DNA from: Verrucomicrobiia bacterium
Lineage (GTDB): Bacteria > Verrucomicrobiota > Verrucomicrobiia > Limisphaerales > UBA8199
Length of the DNA: 64,000 nucleotides
Direction: 5' to 3'
Assembly (NCBI GenBank): GCA_035946615.1
Contig: DASYZB010000115.1
Coordinates: 1-64,000 of the forward strand
The notes under the pieces are model-generated. The model was not told the origin of the DNA, did not search any database, and worked only from the letters and a program-made list of their open reading frames with translations. Positions 1-9,098 of the stretch are shown here, one piece after another; position 1 is the stretch's first letter, and every line of letters begins with the position of its first letter. Position numbers and translations under genes: made by a program.

Positions 1-144
1 CCGAGTCATTGGCGCGAGTTCATTGAAACCCGGGATGCTGTCCTATCAGTAGTCAGCCGGCCGTTGCGCCCGCGTCAATTGGTGAGCAACGGAATTGCTA
101 TCCGAGCCCAGCTTAAAGAACGGCGTCGCGCTCGGACGTCTTAA
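1..144 (+). CDS. C-terminal fragment of an unidentified protein (runs off left edge)
   Basis: Frame 1 is open from the first base to a TAA at 142-144, giving 47 residues with a basic tail (KERRRARTS at the end). The composition, mixed charged and hydrophobic residues in SHWREFIETRDAVL, looks like a real protein end, but no motif identifies a family. The start lies outside the window, so the product cannot be named. Chance openness over 144 bases is possible. Confidence 0.35.
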   Translation, partial: PSHWREFIETRDAVLSVVSRPLRPRQLVSNGIAIRAQLKERRRARTS

Positions 145-179
145 CGGAGCAGGTATCCTTGGGAAACCCTTTCATTAAG

Positions 180-848
180 TTAGCGCCTATGGGGGCTGGG
201 GGTGGGGGCATCTACCGTTTCAGCCGCCCCTTCGGGGCTTGCTTTTGTTTGAGAGTCAGCCGTCCCAACGTTGAAACGTTGGGCTATTGCCGGGCGTCCC
301 TCCGGGGCGGGTTTGGGCGCGGGGTGCTCGACCTGGGAACGGTGCATTAGATTATGACCGATGATGGCTAGCCCTTTCGACTCGAGCAGCTTCTCCCAAT
401 TCAATTTGAAGCCGATGGTGGCAGGGCTCGCGTAAAGCCCCGCCTGCTCCTCGGCGCGCGTGAGCGCCTCGAACTGCGCTCGGAGTGGATGACCCGCAGG
501 CAAGAAGGTTTCCTTTCGATGAAGAATCGGTGGATTCGCGTTGCCCGTATAATCTGTGCGCCTGGCTTTCCCGGTAGCGAGGTCAATCGTAACGGCGTGC
601 TTGAGCGCCGGATGGGGATCTGATTCAAACTCGGGGTAAGCGAGAAAGGACAACTTCAACTCATCGGTCCTGAACTTCGCGAGGTTGAATTGGGCGGTGA
701 CCTGGTAGCGGGCCACGATTTGAGCCAGCAGTTCGCCCAGGCTGCCGCCAACAGTGGCCAGTCCCTCGCGATGGACGTAGAGGGCAGTCGGCAGGCGTTT
801 CCCATAGGGAACCCGGCCAACCTGCTCTTGGTAATCCGCCAGATTCAT
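180..848 (-). CDS. Protein resembling the N-terminal domain of DNA phosphorothioation-associated putative methyltransferases
   Basis: The first ~165 residues contain GKRLPTALYVH, SYPEF-like (LAYPEFESDPHPAL) and NPPILHRKETFL segments. From memory these match the N-terminal half of the family named DNA phosphorothioation-associated putative methyltransferase (TIGR04096). The methyltransferase half is absent. The reading frame can start at 866, but the second Met at 848 sits directly before the conserved part and is preferred. After about residue 165 the protein turns into Pro/Ala-rich sequence encoded by hairpin repeats (226-238 and 264-283), so the true C-terminus may have been replaced by repeat DNA. 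It may be a stand-alone N-domain protein or a truncated gene. No dnd genes are visible nearby, so a phosphorothioation role is not supported by context. Confidence 0.5.
   Translation of the reverse strand: MNLADYQEQVGRVPYGKRLPTALYVHREGLATVGGSLGELLAQIVARYQVTAQFNLAKFRTDELKLSFLAYPEFESDPHPALKHAVTIDLATGKARRTDYTGNANPPILHRKETFLPAGHPLRAQFEALTRAEEQAGLYASPATIGFKLNWEKLLESKGLAIIGHNLMHRSQVEHPAPKPAPEGRPAIAQRFNVGTADSQTKASPEGAAETVDAPTPSPHRR
226..283. repeat. Two REP-like hairpins
   Basis: A GCCCC-TTC-GGGGC hairpin lies at 226-238. A perfect palindromic hairpin with CCCAACGT/ACGTTGGG arms lies at 264-283. Both fall inside the 3' part of the minus-strand gene and look like small interspersed palindromes rather than coding sequence. 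Confidence 0.6.
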
Positions 849-866
849 GCGGTTGGATAATGTCAT

Positions 867-1263
867 ATCCCCAGCCTGCTTGAAAGTCCAGGGAGGCAGT
901 CTTGGATACGGGCGAGGTTTTCAAGCGTCGCGACGCGACGCGGCGTGTGATGGGCTCGATTCGGTGGGCCGAGGCCCACGGCTACCGGCACGGCACCGCT
1001 ACGCGGTGCGCCTTTAAAACTATGGTGAGCTTGAAGTCGCAATTTGCGATATCAAGTTAGGGGCATGGCGGCCGTCGCAAGAACGGCAGAGAGTGATTGC
1101 GGCACAGGATTTAGTTGGATTCTAAAGGGGGCACAACTCCTTCGGAGTTGAGGCGGACGCACTTAGATTACCCAGGGTAGCTCGTTTCCTCGCAACCCTG
1201 GGCCGGAGGGCGGAATCCCTTCGGGATTCTCGGGCGACTACACGACGCGGCATGTGATGGGCT
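867..1263. repeat. Repeat-rich intergenic region
   Basis: No convincing gene lies here. The region holds a 22-bp direct repeat (936-957 and 1243-1264, one mismatch) and short hairpins such as GGAATCCC-TTC-GGGATTC near 1213-1230 and CAACTCC-TTC-GGAGTTG near 1135-1151. The second copy of the direct repeat overlaps the stop codon of the next minus-strand gene. The arrangement is typical of dispersed palindromic repeats between genes. Confidence 0.55.
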
Positions 1264-2364
1264 CTAAGGCCGCTGGTGGGCCGTGGGCCAGGAGAGGGGT
1301 TCCTCCGCGGGAGACAGGAACGGAAACAGTTCATGGAACAGCGCGCGGGCTCCGCGGCGGGCATCGTGCCATTTAACCACGTCCAGCCAGGTGGGGCCGG
1401 AAAATTGCCTGGATTCCCACAGCCCGGGGATGAGGTCCGTTTTGGGGTCCAGCAGCTCCAGGGCGGAGAACCGGGCGACCAGCCGCATCACCCCAAGCCG
1501 CGTCAGGTTTGCCCGCCAGTCTTTGAGTTTATGACCCCGCCCGGGAACCGGGCCTACGGCCTCGGGGCGATTGGCTTTGAGCCACGCCCGAAACGACTCC
1601 ATCATTTCAGCGTCGCTGAAGCTGCCCCACTGGATTTGGACCAGGGCAATTTCGTCGGCGCAACGGCTGTGGGTGTCGAACCGTTGGATGGATGGCGTGG
1701 GCCAGGGCAGCACGCCTTGGTCGGGCTTGAGCGCCGCAACCGCAGCAACCCCGCCTGCCTTACATTCCGGCCCGCCTCCGTCTGTCTTCGGCCCGGCGGG
1801 CGCGGCGTGGCTGTTTACCTGCTCGAGTTGGCGCTCGAGAGTGTCGTTGATGGCCCAAGGAGGCGCCACCGGCATGTCCGAGAGCATAATGGACGTCAGA
1901 AGCATCAGCGCATTAGCCGCCTCGCAACCCGACGCGCGCTCAAAAGGGGCCGCACCGCCAGGGACGGGCGCGGTGGCGAGCTCGGCGCGGTAGTCCCGTT
2001 CGCCGGCGCAAAGCGATTGCCAGGAAGCCGGAAAGTTGCCCGAGACCGGCTGATTCGGGTCGAGCTTCCGCGCAACGCCAGGGTGCCGGGGGTCGTCCGC
2101 TTCGAAGCCGAAGCCGAGAAGGAACGAGTTGGCGACACTGCCGATCGAGAGGACGCGGCGGGCGTCTTTGCCGCAGAGTTCGAAGGCCTCGCGAAACGGT
2201 TTGGGATGGCGGTTGCTCTCGACACAGCGCGATTTGAAAGCGCGAAGAAAGGCGGATTCGCGCGCGTATTCCCAGTAGCAACACGCGATGAGGTGGCGGT
2301 CGGGGATGGTATCGAAGTTCCAATCGGCCGATGCGACCGGCGCAGACGCGTTCGATGTAATCAT
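1264..2364 (-). CDS. Hypothetical protein, 366 aa
   Basis: I do not recognise a named family. The N-terminal segment WNFDTIPDRHLIACCYWEYARES and the C-terminal segment GRGHKLKDWRANLTRLGVMRL (residues ~280-300) look conserved-protein-like and resemble hypothetical proteins I associate with Verrucomicrobiota. The middle (residues ~170-220) is Pro/Gly/Ala-rich and probably a linker. There is no signal peptide or membrane segment. It ends at a TAG inside a direct-repeat copy (1243-1264), so the last residues may be repeat-derived. A 425-aa open frame on the opposite strand (1276-2553) is judged a GC-codon shadow, because the minus-strand product has the more natural composition. Confidence 0.55.
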   Translation of the reverse strand: MITSNASAPVASADWNFDTIPDRHLIACCYWEYARESAFLRAFKSRCVESNRHPKPFREAFELCGKDARRVLSIGSVANSFLLGFGFEADDPRHPGVARKLDPNQPVSGNFPASWQSLCAGERDYRAELATAPVPGGAAPFERASGCEAANALMLLTSIMLSDMPVAPPWAINDTLERQLEQVNSHAAPAGPKTDGGGPECKAGGVAAVAALKPDQGVLPWPTPSIQRFDTHSRCADEIALVQIQWGSFSDAEMMESFRAWLKANRPEAVGPVPGRGHKLKDWRANLTRLGVMRLVARFSALELLDPKTDLIPGLWESRQFSGPTWLDVVKWHDARRGARALFHELFPFLSPAEEPLSWPTAHQRP

Positions 2365-2483
2365 ACAATGCGAGAGAAGAATAAGCAGATTTTGTGCCGG
2401 AGGAGGAAGACCGGCGCGCCCCAGGGTTCTCCAGCCGCCTGTTCCAACATGGCTGTGGGCTTGGTCCGAACATTAATCCGAAA

Positions 2484-2495
2484 ACAACCGGTTGT
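2484..2495. promoter_or_regulatory. 12-bp perfect palindrome upstream of uvrB
   Basis: ACAACCGGTTGT is a perfect palindrome about 90 bp before the uvrB start. Its position would suit an operator. It does not match the TGTTC-N4-GAACA type I associate with verrucomicrobial LexA, so the regulator is unknown and chance remains possible. Confidence 0.25.
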
Positions 2496-2586
2496 CTTAT
2501 TTCAAATCCACGGGAGAACCCGAAAACTGGAAGCTGAAAGTTGCCCCCGTTGACTCCACTTGAACGGACACGTACTTTGAAACTCA

Positions 2587-4650
2587 ATGTTTGAATTGGT
2601 TTCACCATACGCGCCGGCCGGGGATCAGCCCCAGGCCATCGCCAAGCTTACCGAGGGTCTCCTTTCCGGGGCCAAACACCAGGTCCTCCTGGGCGTTACC
2701 GGGTCGGGCAAGACCTTTACTATCGCTAACGCCATTAAGAACTTGAACAAACCGACACTCGTCATTTCCCATAACAAGACCCTGGCAGCCCAGCTTTATG
2801 CGGAATTCAAATCCTTTTTCCCAAGAAACGCGGTCGAATATTTCGTCAGCTATTTCGATTATTACCAGCCGGAGGCCTATATCCCCCGGACCGATACTTT
2901 TATCGAGAAGGATTCAAGTGTGAATGACGAGATCGAGCGCCTCCGGCTCTCGACCATGAGTTCCCTCTTTTCCCGCCAGGATGTCATTGTCGTCGCCAGC
3001 GTTTCCTGCATTTACGGCATTGGCAGCAAGGAAGACTACGAAGCCCTGGTCATTCCCATTCGCGCGGGGCAGGCAATGGGCCGGGAACATTTCCTGCATC
3101 GTCTGGTGGACCTCCAATACACCCGCAACGATGTCGAACTGAGCCGCGGCGAGTTTCGCGCCCGGGGCGACACGGTGGAACTCTGGCCGGCGGGGCGCGA
3201 GGACGCCTTGCGGGTCGAGTTTTTCGGCGAAGACATCGACCGCATCACCCGTTTCGAACCGTTGACGGGCCATAAGCTGGATGCCCTGGATGCGGTGACG
3301 ATTTACCCCGGAAAACAGTTCGTCATGCCTTCCGAGAAACTACGGCCAGCCCTGCTGGCCATCCGCGAGGAATTGAGCGAGCGCATCACGTGGTTCGAGA
3401 AACAAGGCAAACTGCTCGAAGCCCAGCGGCTCAAGATGCGCACCGAGTACGATCTCGAGATGATGGAGGAGATGGGCTTCTGCTCAGGCATCGAGAATTA
3501 CTCGCGGCCTCTCTCAGGCCGGGCGCCGGGCTCCCGGCCCTGCACCCTGTTCGATTTCTTTCCAAAGGATTTCCTCCTGGTCATCGATGAGTCGCACGCC
3601 ACTTTGCCCCAGATCGGCGGGATGTACGAAGGCGACCGCTCGCGCAAAACCGTCCTCGTCGAACACGGGTTCCGCTTGCCCAGCGCCTTGGACAATCGCC
3701 CCCTCAGTTTCGAGGAGTTCCAGGGACTCCAAAACCAGAGCATTTACGCCAGTGCAACTCCGGCCCCGCGCGAGCTGGGCTGGGCCAAATCCCGCGTGGT
3801 CGAGCAAATCGTGCGGCCCACGGGCCTGGTGGACCCTAAAGTGACGCTCAAACCGCTCGGGGGCCAAATCGACGACCTCATCAATGAATGCCGCAAACGC
3901 GCCGACGCCAAGGAACGCGTGCTGGTGACCACCCTCACCAAAAGGACAGCCGAGGAATTGACCGATTACCTGCGCGAGATCGGGATTCAGGTGCAATACC
4001 TCCATAGCGAAATCGACGCCATCGAACGCGTCGAGGTCTTGCGGGCGTTGCGCAAAGGGGAGTTCGATGTGCTGGTGGGAATCAACCTCCTGCGCGAAGG
4101 ACTCGACCTGCCGGAGGTGTCTCTGGTGGCAATCCTGGACGCTGACAAGGAAGGATTTCTGCGAAGCGAAACCAGCCTCATCCAGACTGCCGGACGCGCC
4201 GCCCGCCACCTCCATGGCGAGGTCATCCTCTACGCCGACGTCAAAACGCAGAGCATCCAGAAATTCCTGGCAGTTTCTGAATATCGGCGCGCGAAGCAGT
4301 TGGCCTATAACCAGGAACATCATATCACTCCCCGCAGTGTCAGCCGCGCAGTAGAAGAAAGCCTTTCCGCTTACCGGGGTGTCAACCAGCGCGCGCGCGC
4401 TTTTCTGGCTGAGTCCGGTGTGGACCTCGATATTAACGAGACCATCAAGGAAATTGAGGAGGAAATGCTCGCCGCCGCCAATAACCTTGAATTCGAAAAG
4501 GCGGCGCTGCTCCGCGACCAAATCCGCGAGCTGAAACGGGGGTCAGATGCCAACGCAGCCGGCAAGGCCTCGGACCCCACCGCTTCCAGACCTGTCAGCT
4601 ACCGCAAGGGCGCCCGGTCGCGCGCGCCTCGAAAAGAAATGCCATTCTGA
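2587..4650 (+). CDS. uvrB: Excinuclease ABC subunit B (UvrB)
   Basis: Damage-verification helicase subunit of nucleotide excision repair: it receives DNA from UvrA and recruits UvrC. At 687 aa it is full length. Visible features are Walker A GVTGSGKT (residues ~36-43), the beta-hairpin region [12 protein letters not shown] near residue 90, the DESH Walker B box, helicase motifs [24 protein letters not shown] and QTAGRAARH in the second RecA-like domain, and a C-terminal UVR motif (residues ~620-655, [13 protein letters not shown]) that binds UvrC. The ATG at 2587 is followed by the canonical [14 protein letters not shown] start. A small zinc-binding protein begins 4 bp downstream and is probably co-transcribed. 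A 12-bp palindrome lies about 90 bp upstream. Confidence 0.98.
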   Translation: MFELVSPYAPAGDQPQAIAKLTEGLLSGAKHQVLLGVTGSGKTFTIANAIKNLNKPTLVISHNKTLAAQLYAEFKSFFPRNAVEYFVSYFDYYQPEAYIPRTDTFIEKDSSVNDEIERLRLSTMSSLFSRQDVIVVASVSCIYGIGSKEDYEALVIPIRAGQAMGREHFLHRLVDLQYTRNDVELSRGEFRARGDTVELWPAGREDALRVEFFGEDIDRITRFEPLTGHKLDALDAVTIYPGKQFVMPSEKLRPALLAIREELSERITWFEKQGKLLEAQRLKMRTEYDLEMMEEMGFCSGIENYSRPLSGRAPGSRPCTLFDFFPKDFLLVIDESHATLPQIGGMYEGDRSRKTVLVEHGFRLPSALDNRPLSFEEFQGLQNQSIYASATPAPRELGWAKSRVVEQIVRPTGLVDPKVTLKPLGGQIDDLINECRKRADAKERVLVTTLTKRTAEELTDYLREIGIQVQYLHSEIDAIERVEVLRALRKGEFDVLVGINLLREGLDLPEVSLVAILDADKEGFLRSETSLIQTAGRAARHLHGEVILYADVKTQSIQKFLAVSEYRRAKQLAYNQEHHITPRSVSRAVEESLSAYRGVNQRARAFLAESGVDLDINETIKEIEEEMLAAANNLEFEKAALLRDQIRELKRGSDANAAGKASDPTASRPVSYRKGARSRAPRKEMPF

Positions 4651-4654
4651 ATCA

Positions 4655-4834
4655 ATGGAAGTCTCAGAACCCATTCAATGCCCTTTTTGCGGGCAGAGCT
4701 TTGAATTGGCTATCGACACGAGCATCCCGGTCCAGAGATTTACCAGCGATTGCGAGGTCTGCTGCCGCCCCTTCGAAGTCTTCGCCCAATGCGAACCCGG
4801 CGAGGTTCTCGAAGTGGAAGTGCGCGGAGATTAA
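4655..4834 (+). CDS. CPxCG-type small zinc-ribbon protein
   Basis: A 59-aa protein with two cysteine pairs, CPFCG near residue 9 and CEVCC near residue 33. This matches the small CPXCG-motif Cys-rich proteins (Pfam PF14255), which presumably bind one zinc. I infer ATG 4655, 4 bp after the uvrB stop, because an upstream extension would overlap uvrB with Arg/Pro-rich shadow sequence. The acidic C-terminus (EVLEVEVRGD) fits the family. Function is unknown. The tight spacing suggests translational coupling to uvrB, without proving a role in repair. Confidence 0.75.
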   Translation: MEVSEPIQCPFCGQSFELAIDTSIPVQRFTSDCEVCCRPFEVFAQCEPGEVLEVEVRGD

Positions 4835-4955
4835 GAGCCTCGTGGCGACTGCGTTTTTCCTTGGACCTTCTTGCAACATTTCCATTGCAGTTTGGTGACA
4901 CTGGCATTACGGTCGCCAGACAAACCAAAAAAATAAATTTCAAGCGCGTTGCTTT

Positions 4956-5414
4956 ATGAAAACGGCCACGCCCAACAGGGCCGATCTCAGTTCCGAAACC
5001 GCACTCCGCTCCGCCACCGCCAAGGCCTTGTCTGCCGAAAAAACAGCCAATGCCGAAAAGGAGAAAGCGCGTTCAGCCAAGCGCAGTTTTAAGGAGGCGC
5101 GAAAAACATTTAAAGAGGCAAAAAAGGGCGCAAAGAAGGCCGCAAAGCTGGCCCGCCGGGCGCAAGAGGAGTTGAAGGCGCTTGTCGATAAAGTCGCCAG
5201 GCAAAAGAGGCGAAACGCCCTGCTGGCCAAACGGGCGTCTGCCAAGAGGCCGATAACCATCGCGGCGACTGGCCTTGCTCCCCTGCCCAGTCGCAAGGCG
5301 GTTGAACTGGAACCGGCACAAGCTCCGCCGGTTGTGGCGGTGGATTCTTCGTCCACTGAAGCGCAGACACCCGAGCTCCCGCCTCTCCCTGTGCCCGCTG
5401 CAGAGGCGGTGTAG
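4956..5414 (+). CDS. Lys/Ala-rich, histone H1-like or coiled-coil protein
   Basis: A 152-aa protein. Residues ~20-95 are almost entirely Ala, Lys, Glu and Arg with repeated KEARKTFKEAKKGAKKAAK-type units, predicting a long basic helix or coiled coil. Residues ~100-152 are Pro/Ala/Val-rich. There is no signal peptide. The composition resembles bacterial histone H1-like or AAA-repeat DNA-binding proteins, but no specific family is recognised. It ends 4 bp before the start of the Tat-exported glycosidase, so the two may share a transcript, although a functional link is not obvious. Confidence 0.6.
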   Translation: MKTATPNRADLSSETALRSATAKALSAEKTANAEKEKARSAKRSFKEARKTFKEAKKGAKKAAKLARRAQEELKALVDKVARQKRRNALLAKRASAKRPITIAATGLAPLPSRKAVELEPAQAPPVVAVDSSSTEAQTPELPPLPVPAAEAV

Positions 5415-5418
5415 GGGT

Positions 5419-7725
5419 ATGGACATGCCAGAGGCTGAAAGCCGCCGCAGTTTCATCAAACAAACCGGTTTGCTGGTGACCGGGTTGGCCGGCGCAGCAA
5501 CAGGCCTTGCACACGCCGGCAAGGTGTCTGCATTATCTGCGTTGCCGGCGGTTCCGTGGTTTCGCCGCGCATTCCGGTGGGGGCAAACCAATATCACGGA
5601 AATCGATCCTCAACGCTACGACATCCCCTGGTGGCGCAGTTACTGGAAACAGACACAAACCCAAGGTGTCATTATTAATGCCGGCGGGATTGTCGCTTAT
5701 TATCCCAGCCAGGTCCCGTACCATCACCAGGCGCTGTACCTCAATGGCCGCGATTTATTCGGCGAATTGTGCCATGCAGCGCATGCGGACGGGTTGGCAG
5801 TTTTCGCGCGGATGGATTCGAGCAAGGCCCGCCAAGACCTGTACGAAGCCCATCCTGATTGGTTCGCGCTCGACAGCTCCGGTCAAACGCGCAAAGCCGG
5901 CGAGTTCTTCGTTACCTGTGTCAACAGCCCCTATTATGAAGAATACATTCCGGCCATTATGCGAGAGATCATCGATCGCTGCCGTCCGGAGGGGTTCACC
6001 GACAACAGTTGGAGCGGGTTGGGGAGAGGCAGCCCCTGTTTCTGTAAGAACTGCCAGAGGAAATTCCGCGACCGAACCGGTGAGGCGATTCCGAACCAGA
6101 AGAACTGGAATCAACCTCTGTACCGCCAGTGGATACAGTGGAATTACGAGCGGCGGCTCGAGTTGTGGGACAGGAACAACCAAGTGACCCAAAGTGCCGG
6201 CGGTCCCGAATGCCTCTGGATTGGGATGAACAGTGGCTCGGTGAACGGACAATCTCAGAGCTTCCGGGATTACAGGGAAATCTGCCGGCGCGCCAAACTC
6301 ATTATGTTGGACCATCAATCGCGAAGCGATTCGAGCGGTTTTCAAAATAACGGTGAAAGGGGCAAACTCATTCATGGGCTGCTCGGTTGGGACAAGCTCA
6401 TTCCCGAAAGCATGGCTTTGTACCAGGCCGGCAGGCCCACCTTCCGGCTTGCCAGCAAACCCGAACCGGAAGCACGGTTGTGGATGCTCGAAGGCATCGC
6501 CGGAGGATTGCAACCCTGGTGGCATCACATCGGCGCTTACGATGAGGACCGCCGGATGTATCGCATCGCCGAACCTATCTGCCGATGGCATAGGGCCAAT
6601 GAACAGTACCTGCTCAACCGCCGCCCGGTTGCCACCGTGGGGGTGGTTTGGTCGCAGCGTAACAATGATTTCTATGGCCGCGATGACGCCGAACCTTTGG
6701 TCGAGCTGCCCTGGCGCGGCATGACACAAGCCCTGATTCGCGCCCGCATTCCCTATCTGCCGGTCCACGCTGACGACCTGGAAAGAGATGCGGCGCAGTT
6801 CTCGCTGTTGGTGCTGCCGAATTTGGCCGTGATGTCGGACCGGCAGGCAGACGCGATCCGCGCATTCGTCAAGCGGGGCGGCAATCTCCTTGCGACAGGA
6901 CACAGCAGCCTTTTTGATGAGTGGGGCGACCCCCGACCTGATTTCGCCCTGGGCGATTTGTTTGGAGCACACGCGCTTCAACCCCGGCAAGCCGACAGCG
7001 AGGCTATCCGCAGGAAATGGGCCTCGGAAACCTCCCACAGCTATCTGCGGCTGGCGCCGGAGTTGCGCGCTGCCACCAACGGACCGCACATCCCGAACGA
7101 ACCGCCAGTAAAGGGACCGCGCCATGCTGTTCTGCGCGGATTTCAAGAAACGGATATCTTACCCTTCGGTGGCGCCTTGGAGCCTCTCAAAGTGGATGCC
7201 GGGGCTCAAGTGCTGCTGACCTTTATTCGACCCTTTCCCATTTCTCCTCCTGAAACATCATGGATGCGCGAGCCCAGTACAGACATTCCCGCGTTGATCC
7301 TCAACGCGACCCGGGGCGGCAGCCGTATCGCATTAATGCCGGCCGACCTCGATCGTCGCTTTGGTCGAGACAATCTTCCAGACCACGGTAATCTCCTCGC
7401 CAACCTGGTCCGTTGGGCGGCCAAAGACGAAGTGCCCCTTTTTGTGGAAGGCCCTGGCCTGATTGACTGCCACGTGTACCACCAACCTGGCCGGATCATT
7501 CTCCACCTGATCAACCTAACCAATGCCGGAACCTGGGGTCAGCCGGTCGATGAATTGATACCCGTGGGTCCCCTGCGTGTGCGCATCAAGCTGCCCGAAA
7601 CAGTGAGAGGCAGGAAAGCCCGTTTGTTGGTGGCGCGCCAGACTATTTCTGCGCCTTCCAAAAGGGGTTGGGCCAGCTTCGAGCTTCCCTCGCTCCTGGA
7701 CCACGAGGTGGCTGTGTTCACGTGA
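5419..7725 (+). CDS. Tat-exported GHL6-type putative glycoside hydrolase with trimerisation-like domain
   Basis: About 768 aa from ATG 5419; the frame is open upstream, but that part overlaps the previous gene. The N-terminus (SRRSFIKQTG then an Ala/Gly/Leu-rich stretch) is a twin-arginine signal. Residues ~50-330 (WGQTNITEIDP, INAGGIVAYYPS, GLAVFARMD, NSPYYEEYIPAIMREII, GFTDNSWSG) look like the hypothetical glycosyl hydrolase 6 family (GHL6, Pfam PF14871), a TIM-barrel. A later region with YLPVHADDL, LLVLPNLAVMSDRQADAIRAFVKRGGNLLATGHS resembles the beta-galactosidase trimerisation domain. I infer a periplasmic or secreted polysaccharide-degrading role; the substrate cannot be predicted. Confidence 0.8.
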   Translation: MDMPEAESRRSFIKQTGLLVTGLAGAATGLAHAGKVSALSALPAVPWFRRAFRWGQTNITEIDPQRYDIPWWRSYWKQTQTQGVIINAGGIVAYYPSQVPYHHQALYLNGRDLFGELCHAAHADGLAVFARMDSSKARQDLYEAHPDWFALDSSGQTRKAGEFFVTCVNSPYYEEYIPAIMREIIDRCRPEGFTDNSWSGLGRGSPCFCKNCQRKFRDRTGEAIPNQKNWNQPLYRQWIQWNYERRLELWDRNNQVTQSAGGPECLWIGMNSGSVNGQSQSFRDYREICRRAKLIMLDHQSRSDSSGFQNNGERGKLIHGLLGWDKLIPESMALYQAGRPTFRLASKPEPEARLWMLEGIAGGLQPWWHHIGAYDEDRRMYRIAEPICRWHRANEQYLLNRRPVATVGVVWSQRNNDFYGRDDAEPLVELPWRGMTQALIRARIPYLPVHADDLERDAAQFSLLVLPNLAVMSDRQADAIRAFVKRGGNLLATGHSSLFDEWGDPRPDFALGDLFGAHALQPRQADSEAIRRKWASETSHSYLRLAPELRAATNGPHIPNEPPVKGPRHAVLRGFQETDILPFGGALEPLKVDAGAQVLLTFIRPFPISPPETSWMREPSTDIPALILNATRGGSRIALMPADLDRRFGRDNLPDHGNLLANLVRWAAKDEVPLFVEGPGLIDCHVYHQPGRIILHLINLTNAGTWGQPVDELIPVGPLRVRIKLPETVRGRKARLLVARQTISAPSKRGWASFELPSLLDHEVAVFT

Positions 7726-7732
7726 CAAAGGA

Positions 7733-8668
7733 TTAAAACACCTCGGCATTCAGGCCGGTGATCTGCCGCACGCTGTGAGCTATCCGTGAGAGGGTCCTTA
7801 AGGGGAGATGGCTGCACCTTGAATTGGCTGAAGGTCGTGTGGCCGAGTAGATTTGCACCAGCGAAATATCCGCTCCCTCCTTTTTCAACTCCAACAGGCG
7901 TTTGGCGTACTGCTCAATCTCTTCGAGAGAAGGTTCCTCCTCACCGATGGCGGGAAATAGGCTCTGAATGACTATGGACCTTTGGCGTCCGAGCATCAGG
8001 ATATTGGCTAAGACTTTCTCGAGCGGCACATCAGCCTGGTTCACCTTGTTAAGATAGGCTTGAGAGCCACCATCTAATTTTGCCCAAACCTCGTCGCTGC
8101 GCGTCAAATGCTTCAAGCCTTCCTGGACGTGGGGAAGGTCCAGGCCGGTTGCATTGGTGATGAGCACCAGTTTGAAAAAGGGGAAACCTCCCAGAGCCCG
8201 CACGTGCATAATCGCCTGCAGCGCTTCGGGAAACTTCGGCGCCAGAGTGGGTTCGCCGTCCCCGCTCAAGGCGACATGGCGCAGTTGCAGCAGCTCATCA
8301 GGCAAGGAGCGATACCAGGGCCGCTCCCGCAGCCGGCCCGCGCGAACCAGCAGAAGCGTCTTCCTTAATTCACCTGCCATTAAATCCACATCCAGCGGCT
8401 GGGGCGAATCCCCGTTCCGATGTACCTCGCAATAGATGCAATTAAAGTTGCAAGCCTTATCCGGGTTGATGTTGACACCCACCGACAAGCCGTGCGCGCG
8501 GGCTGAAACCACCGCATATACAAAGCGGTTATCCAGAAAATCGCGCGGCGACCCAAACGCTGTTTCGCGAATCCCGTTGAGCCGGAGAGGAACCTTCTTC
8601 TGCGTATCAACCGGTTCGCTCGCTCGCCCACTGTTAGCAGTCACTTCTTCCACAAGCTCGATACGCAC
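7733..8668 (-). CDS. Radical SAM protein (COG0731-like Fe-S oxidoreductase)
   Basis: A 311-aa radical SAM enzyme. The CNFNCIYC motif (Cys73, Cys77, Cys80) supplies the [4Fe-4S] cluster that cleaves S-adenosylmethionine. The GDGEPTL motif near residue 135 and the ITNATGLDLP segment are typical of the TYW1-like / COG0731 group. No second cysteine cluster is seen, so a tRNA-wybutosine role is unlikely and the substrate is unknown. It converges with the glycosidase gene, leaving only 7 bp between the stops, and is transcribed away from the cytochrome cluster. Confidence 0.85.
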   Translation of the reverse strand: MRIELVEEVTANSGRASEPVDTQKKVPLRLNGIRETAFGSPRDFLDNRFVYAVVSARAHGLSVGVNINPDKACNFNCIYCEVHRNGDSPQPLDVDLMAGELRKTLLLVRAGRLRERPWYRSLPDELLQLRHVALSGDGEPTLAPKFPEALQAIMHVRALGGFPFFKLVLITNATGLDLPHVQEGLKHLTRSDEVWAKLDGGSQAYLNKVNQADVPLEKVLANILMLGRQRSIVIQSLFPAIGEEEPSLEEIEQYAKRLLELKKEGADISLVQIYSATRPSANSRCSHLPLRTLSRIAHSVRQITGLNAEVF

Positions 8669-9098
8669 CCTAAAACTAGCCTCCCCCTGGCACTACACGA
8701 GCCTTGCTAAACAATGGACATTTTTTGCCGGTTATTCGATTTCCAGTTTGGTTTAGAAACCCTGATTGCTTTCCGAGCAGTCGCCAACCGCAGATAATGG
8801 GGGAATTTGTTAGCCGCAAAAGAACGCCAAAGCACCCGCAAACGAAACGGGGATTTGGACCGGGAGGATGATGCAGCTTTCCATATCTTGCACGCATGTT
8901 GGATAAAGCTTGCTAAAGTTGTCTGGCCAAAAAATGCCAATCAAAAGACAAGCCCGGTAAAGCAACGACCTCGCCGATGCGCCATTTTCCTTCCAGCAAG
9001 ACAGTTGTTGGCTGGATGGCAAGAGGCCGCCCCACAATTGTTTGAATTGAAACACAAACCGGGCGTCCAAAGGAATGACCGGATAGTAGAAAACCGAT
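8669..9098. other. Divergent intergenic region
   Basis: A 430-bp gap between the radical SAM gene (leftward) and the first cytochrome gene (rightward). No convincing open reading frame or hairpin is seen. It must hold the two divergent promoters, and it marks the left border of the redox cluster. Confidence 0.5.

Noticed and set aside
1276-2553. 425-aa open frame on the plus strand opposite the 366-aa hypothetical gene
   Set aside because: Its product is Gly/Arg-rich with no domain-like segments, and the minus-strand product has more natural composition; treated as a GC-codon shadow.
5755-7146. 463-aa antisense open frame in the glycosidase gene
   Set aside because: Shadow of a gene with recognisable domains; no ribosome site or family resemblance.
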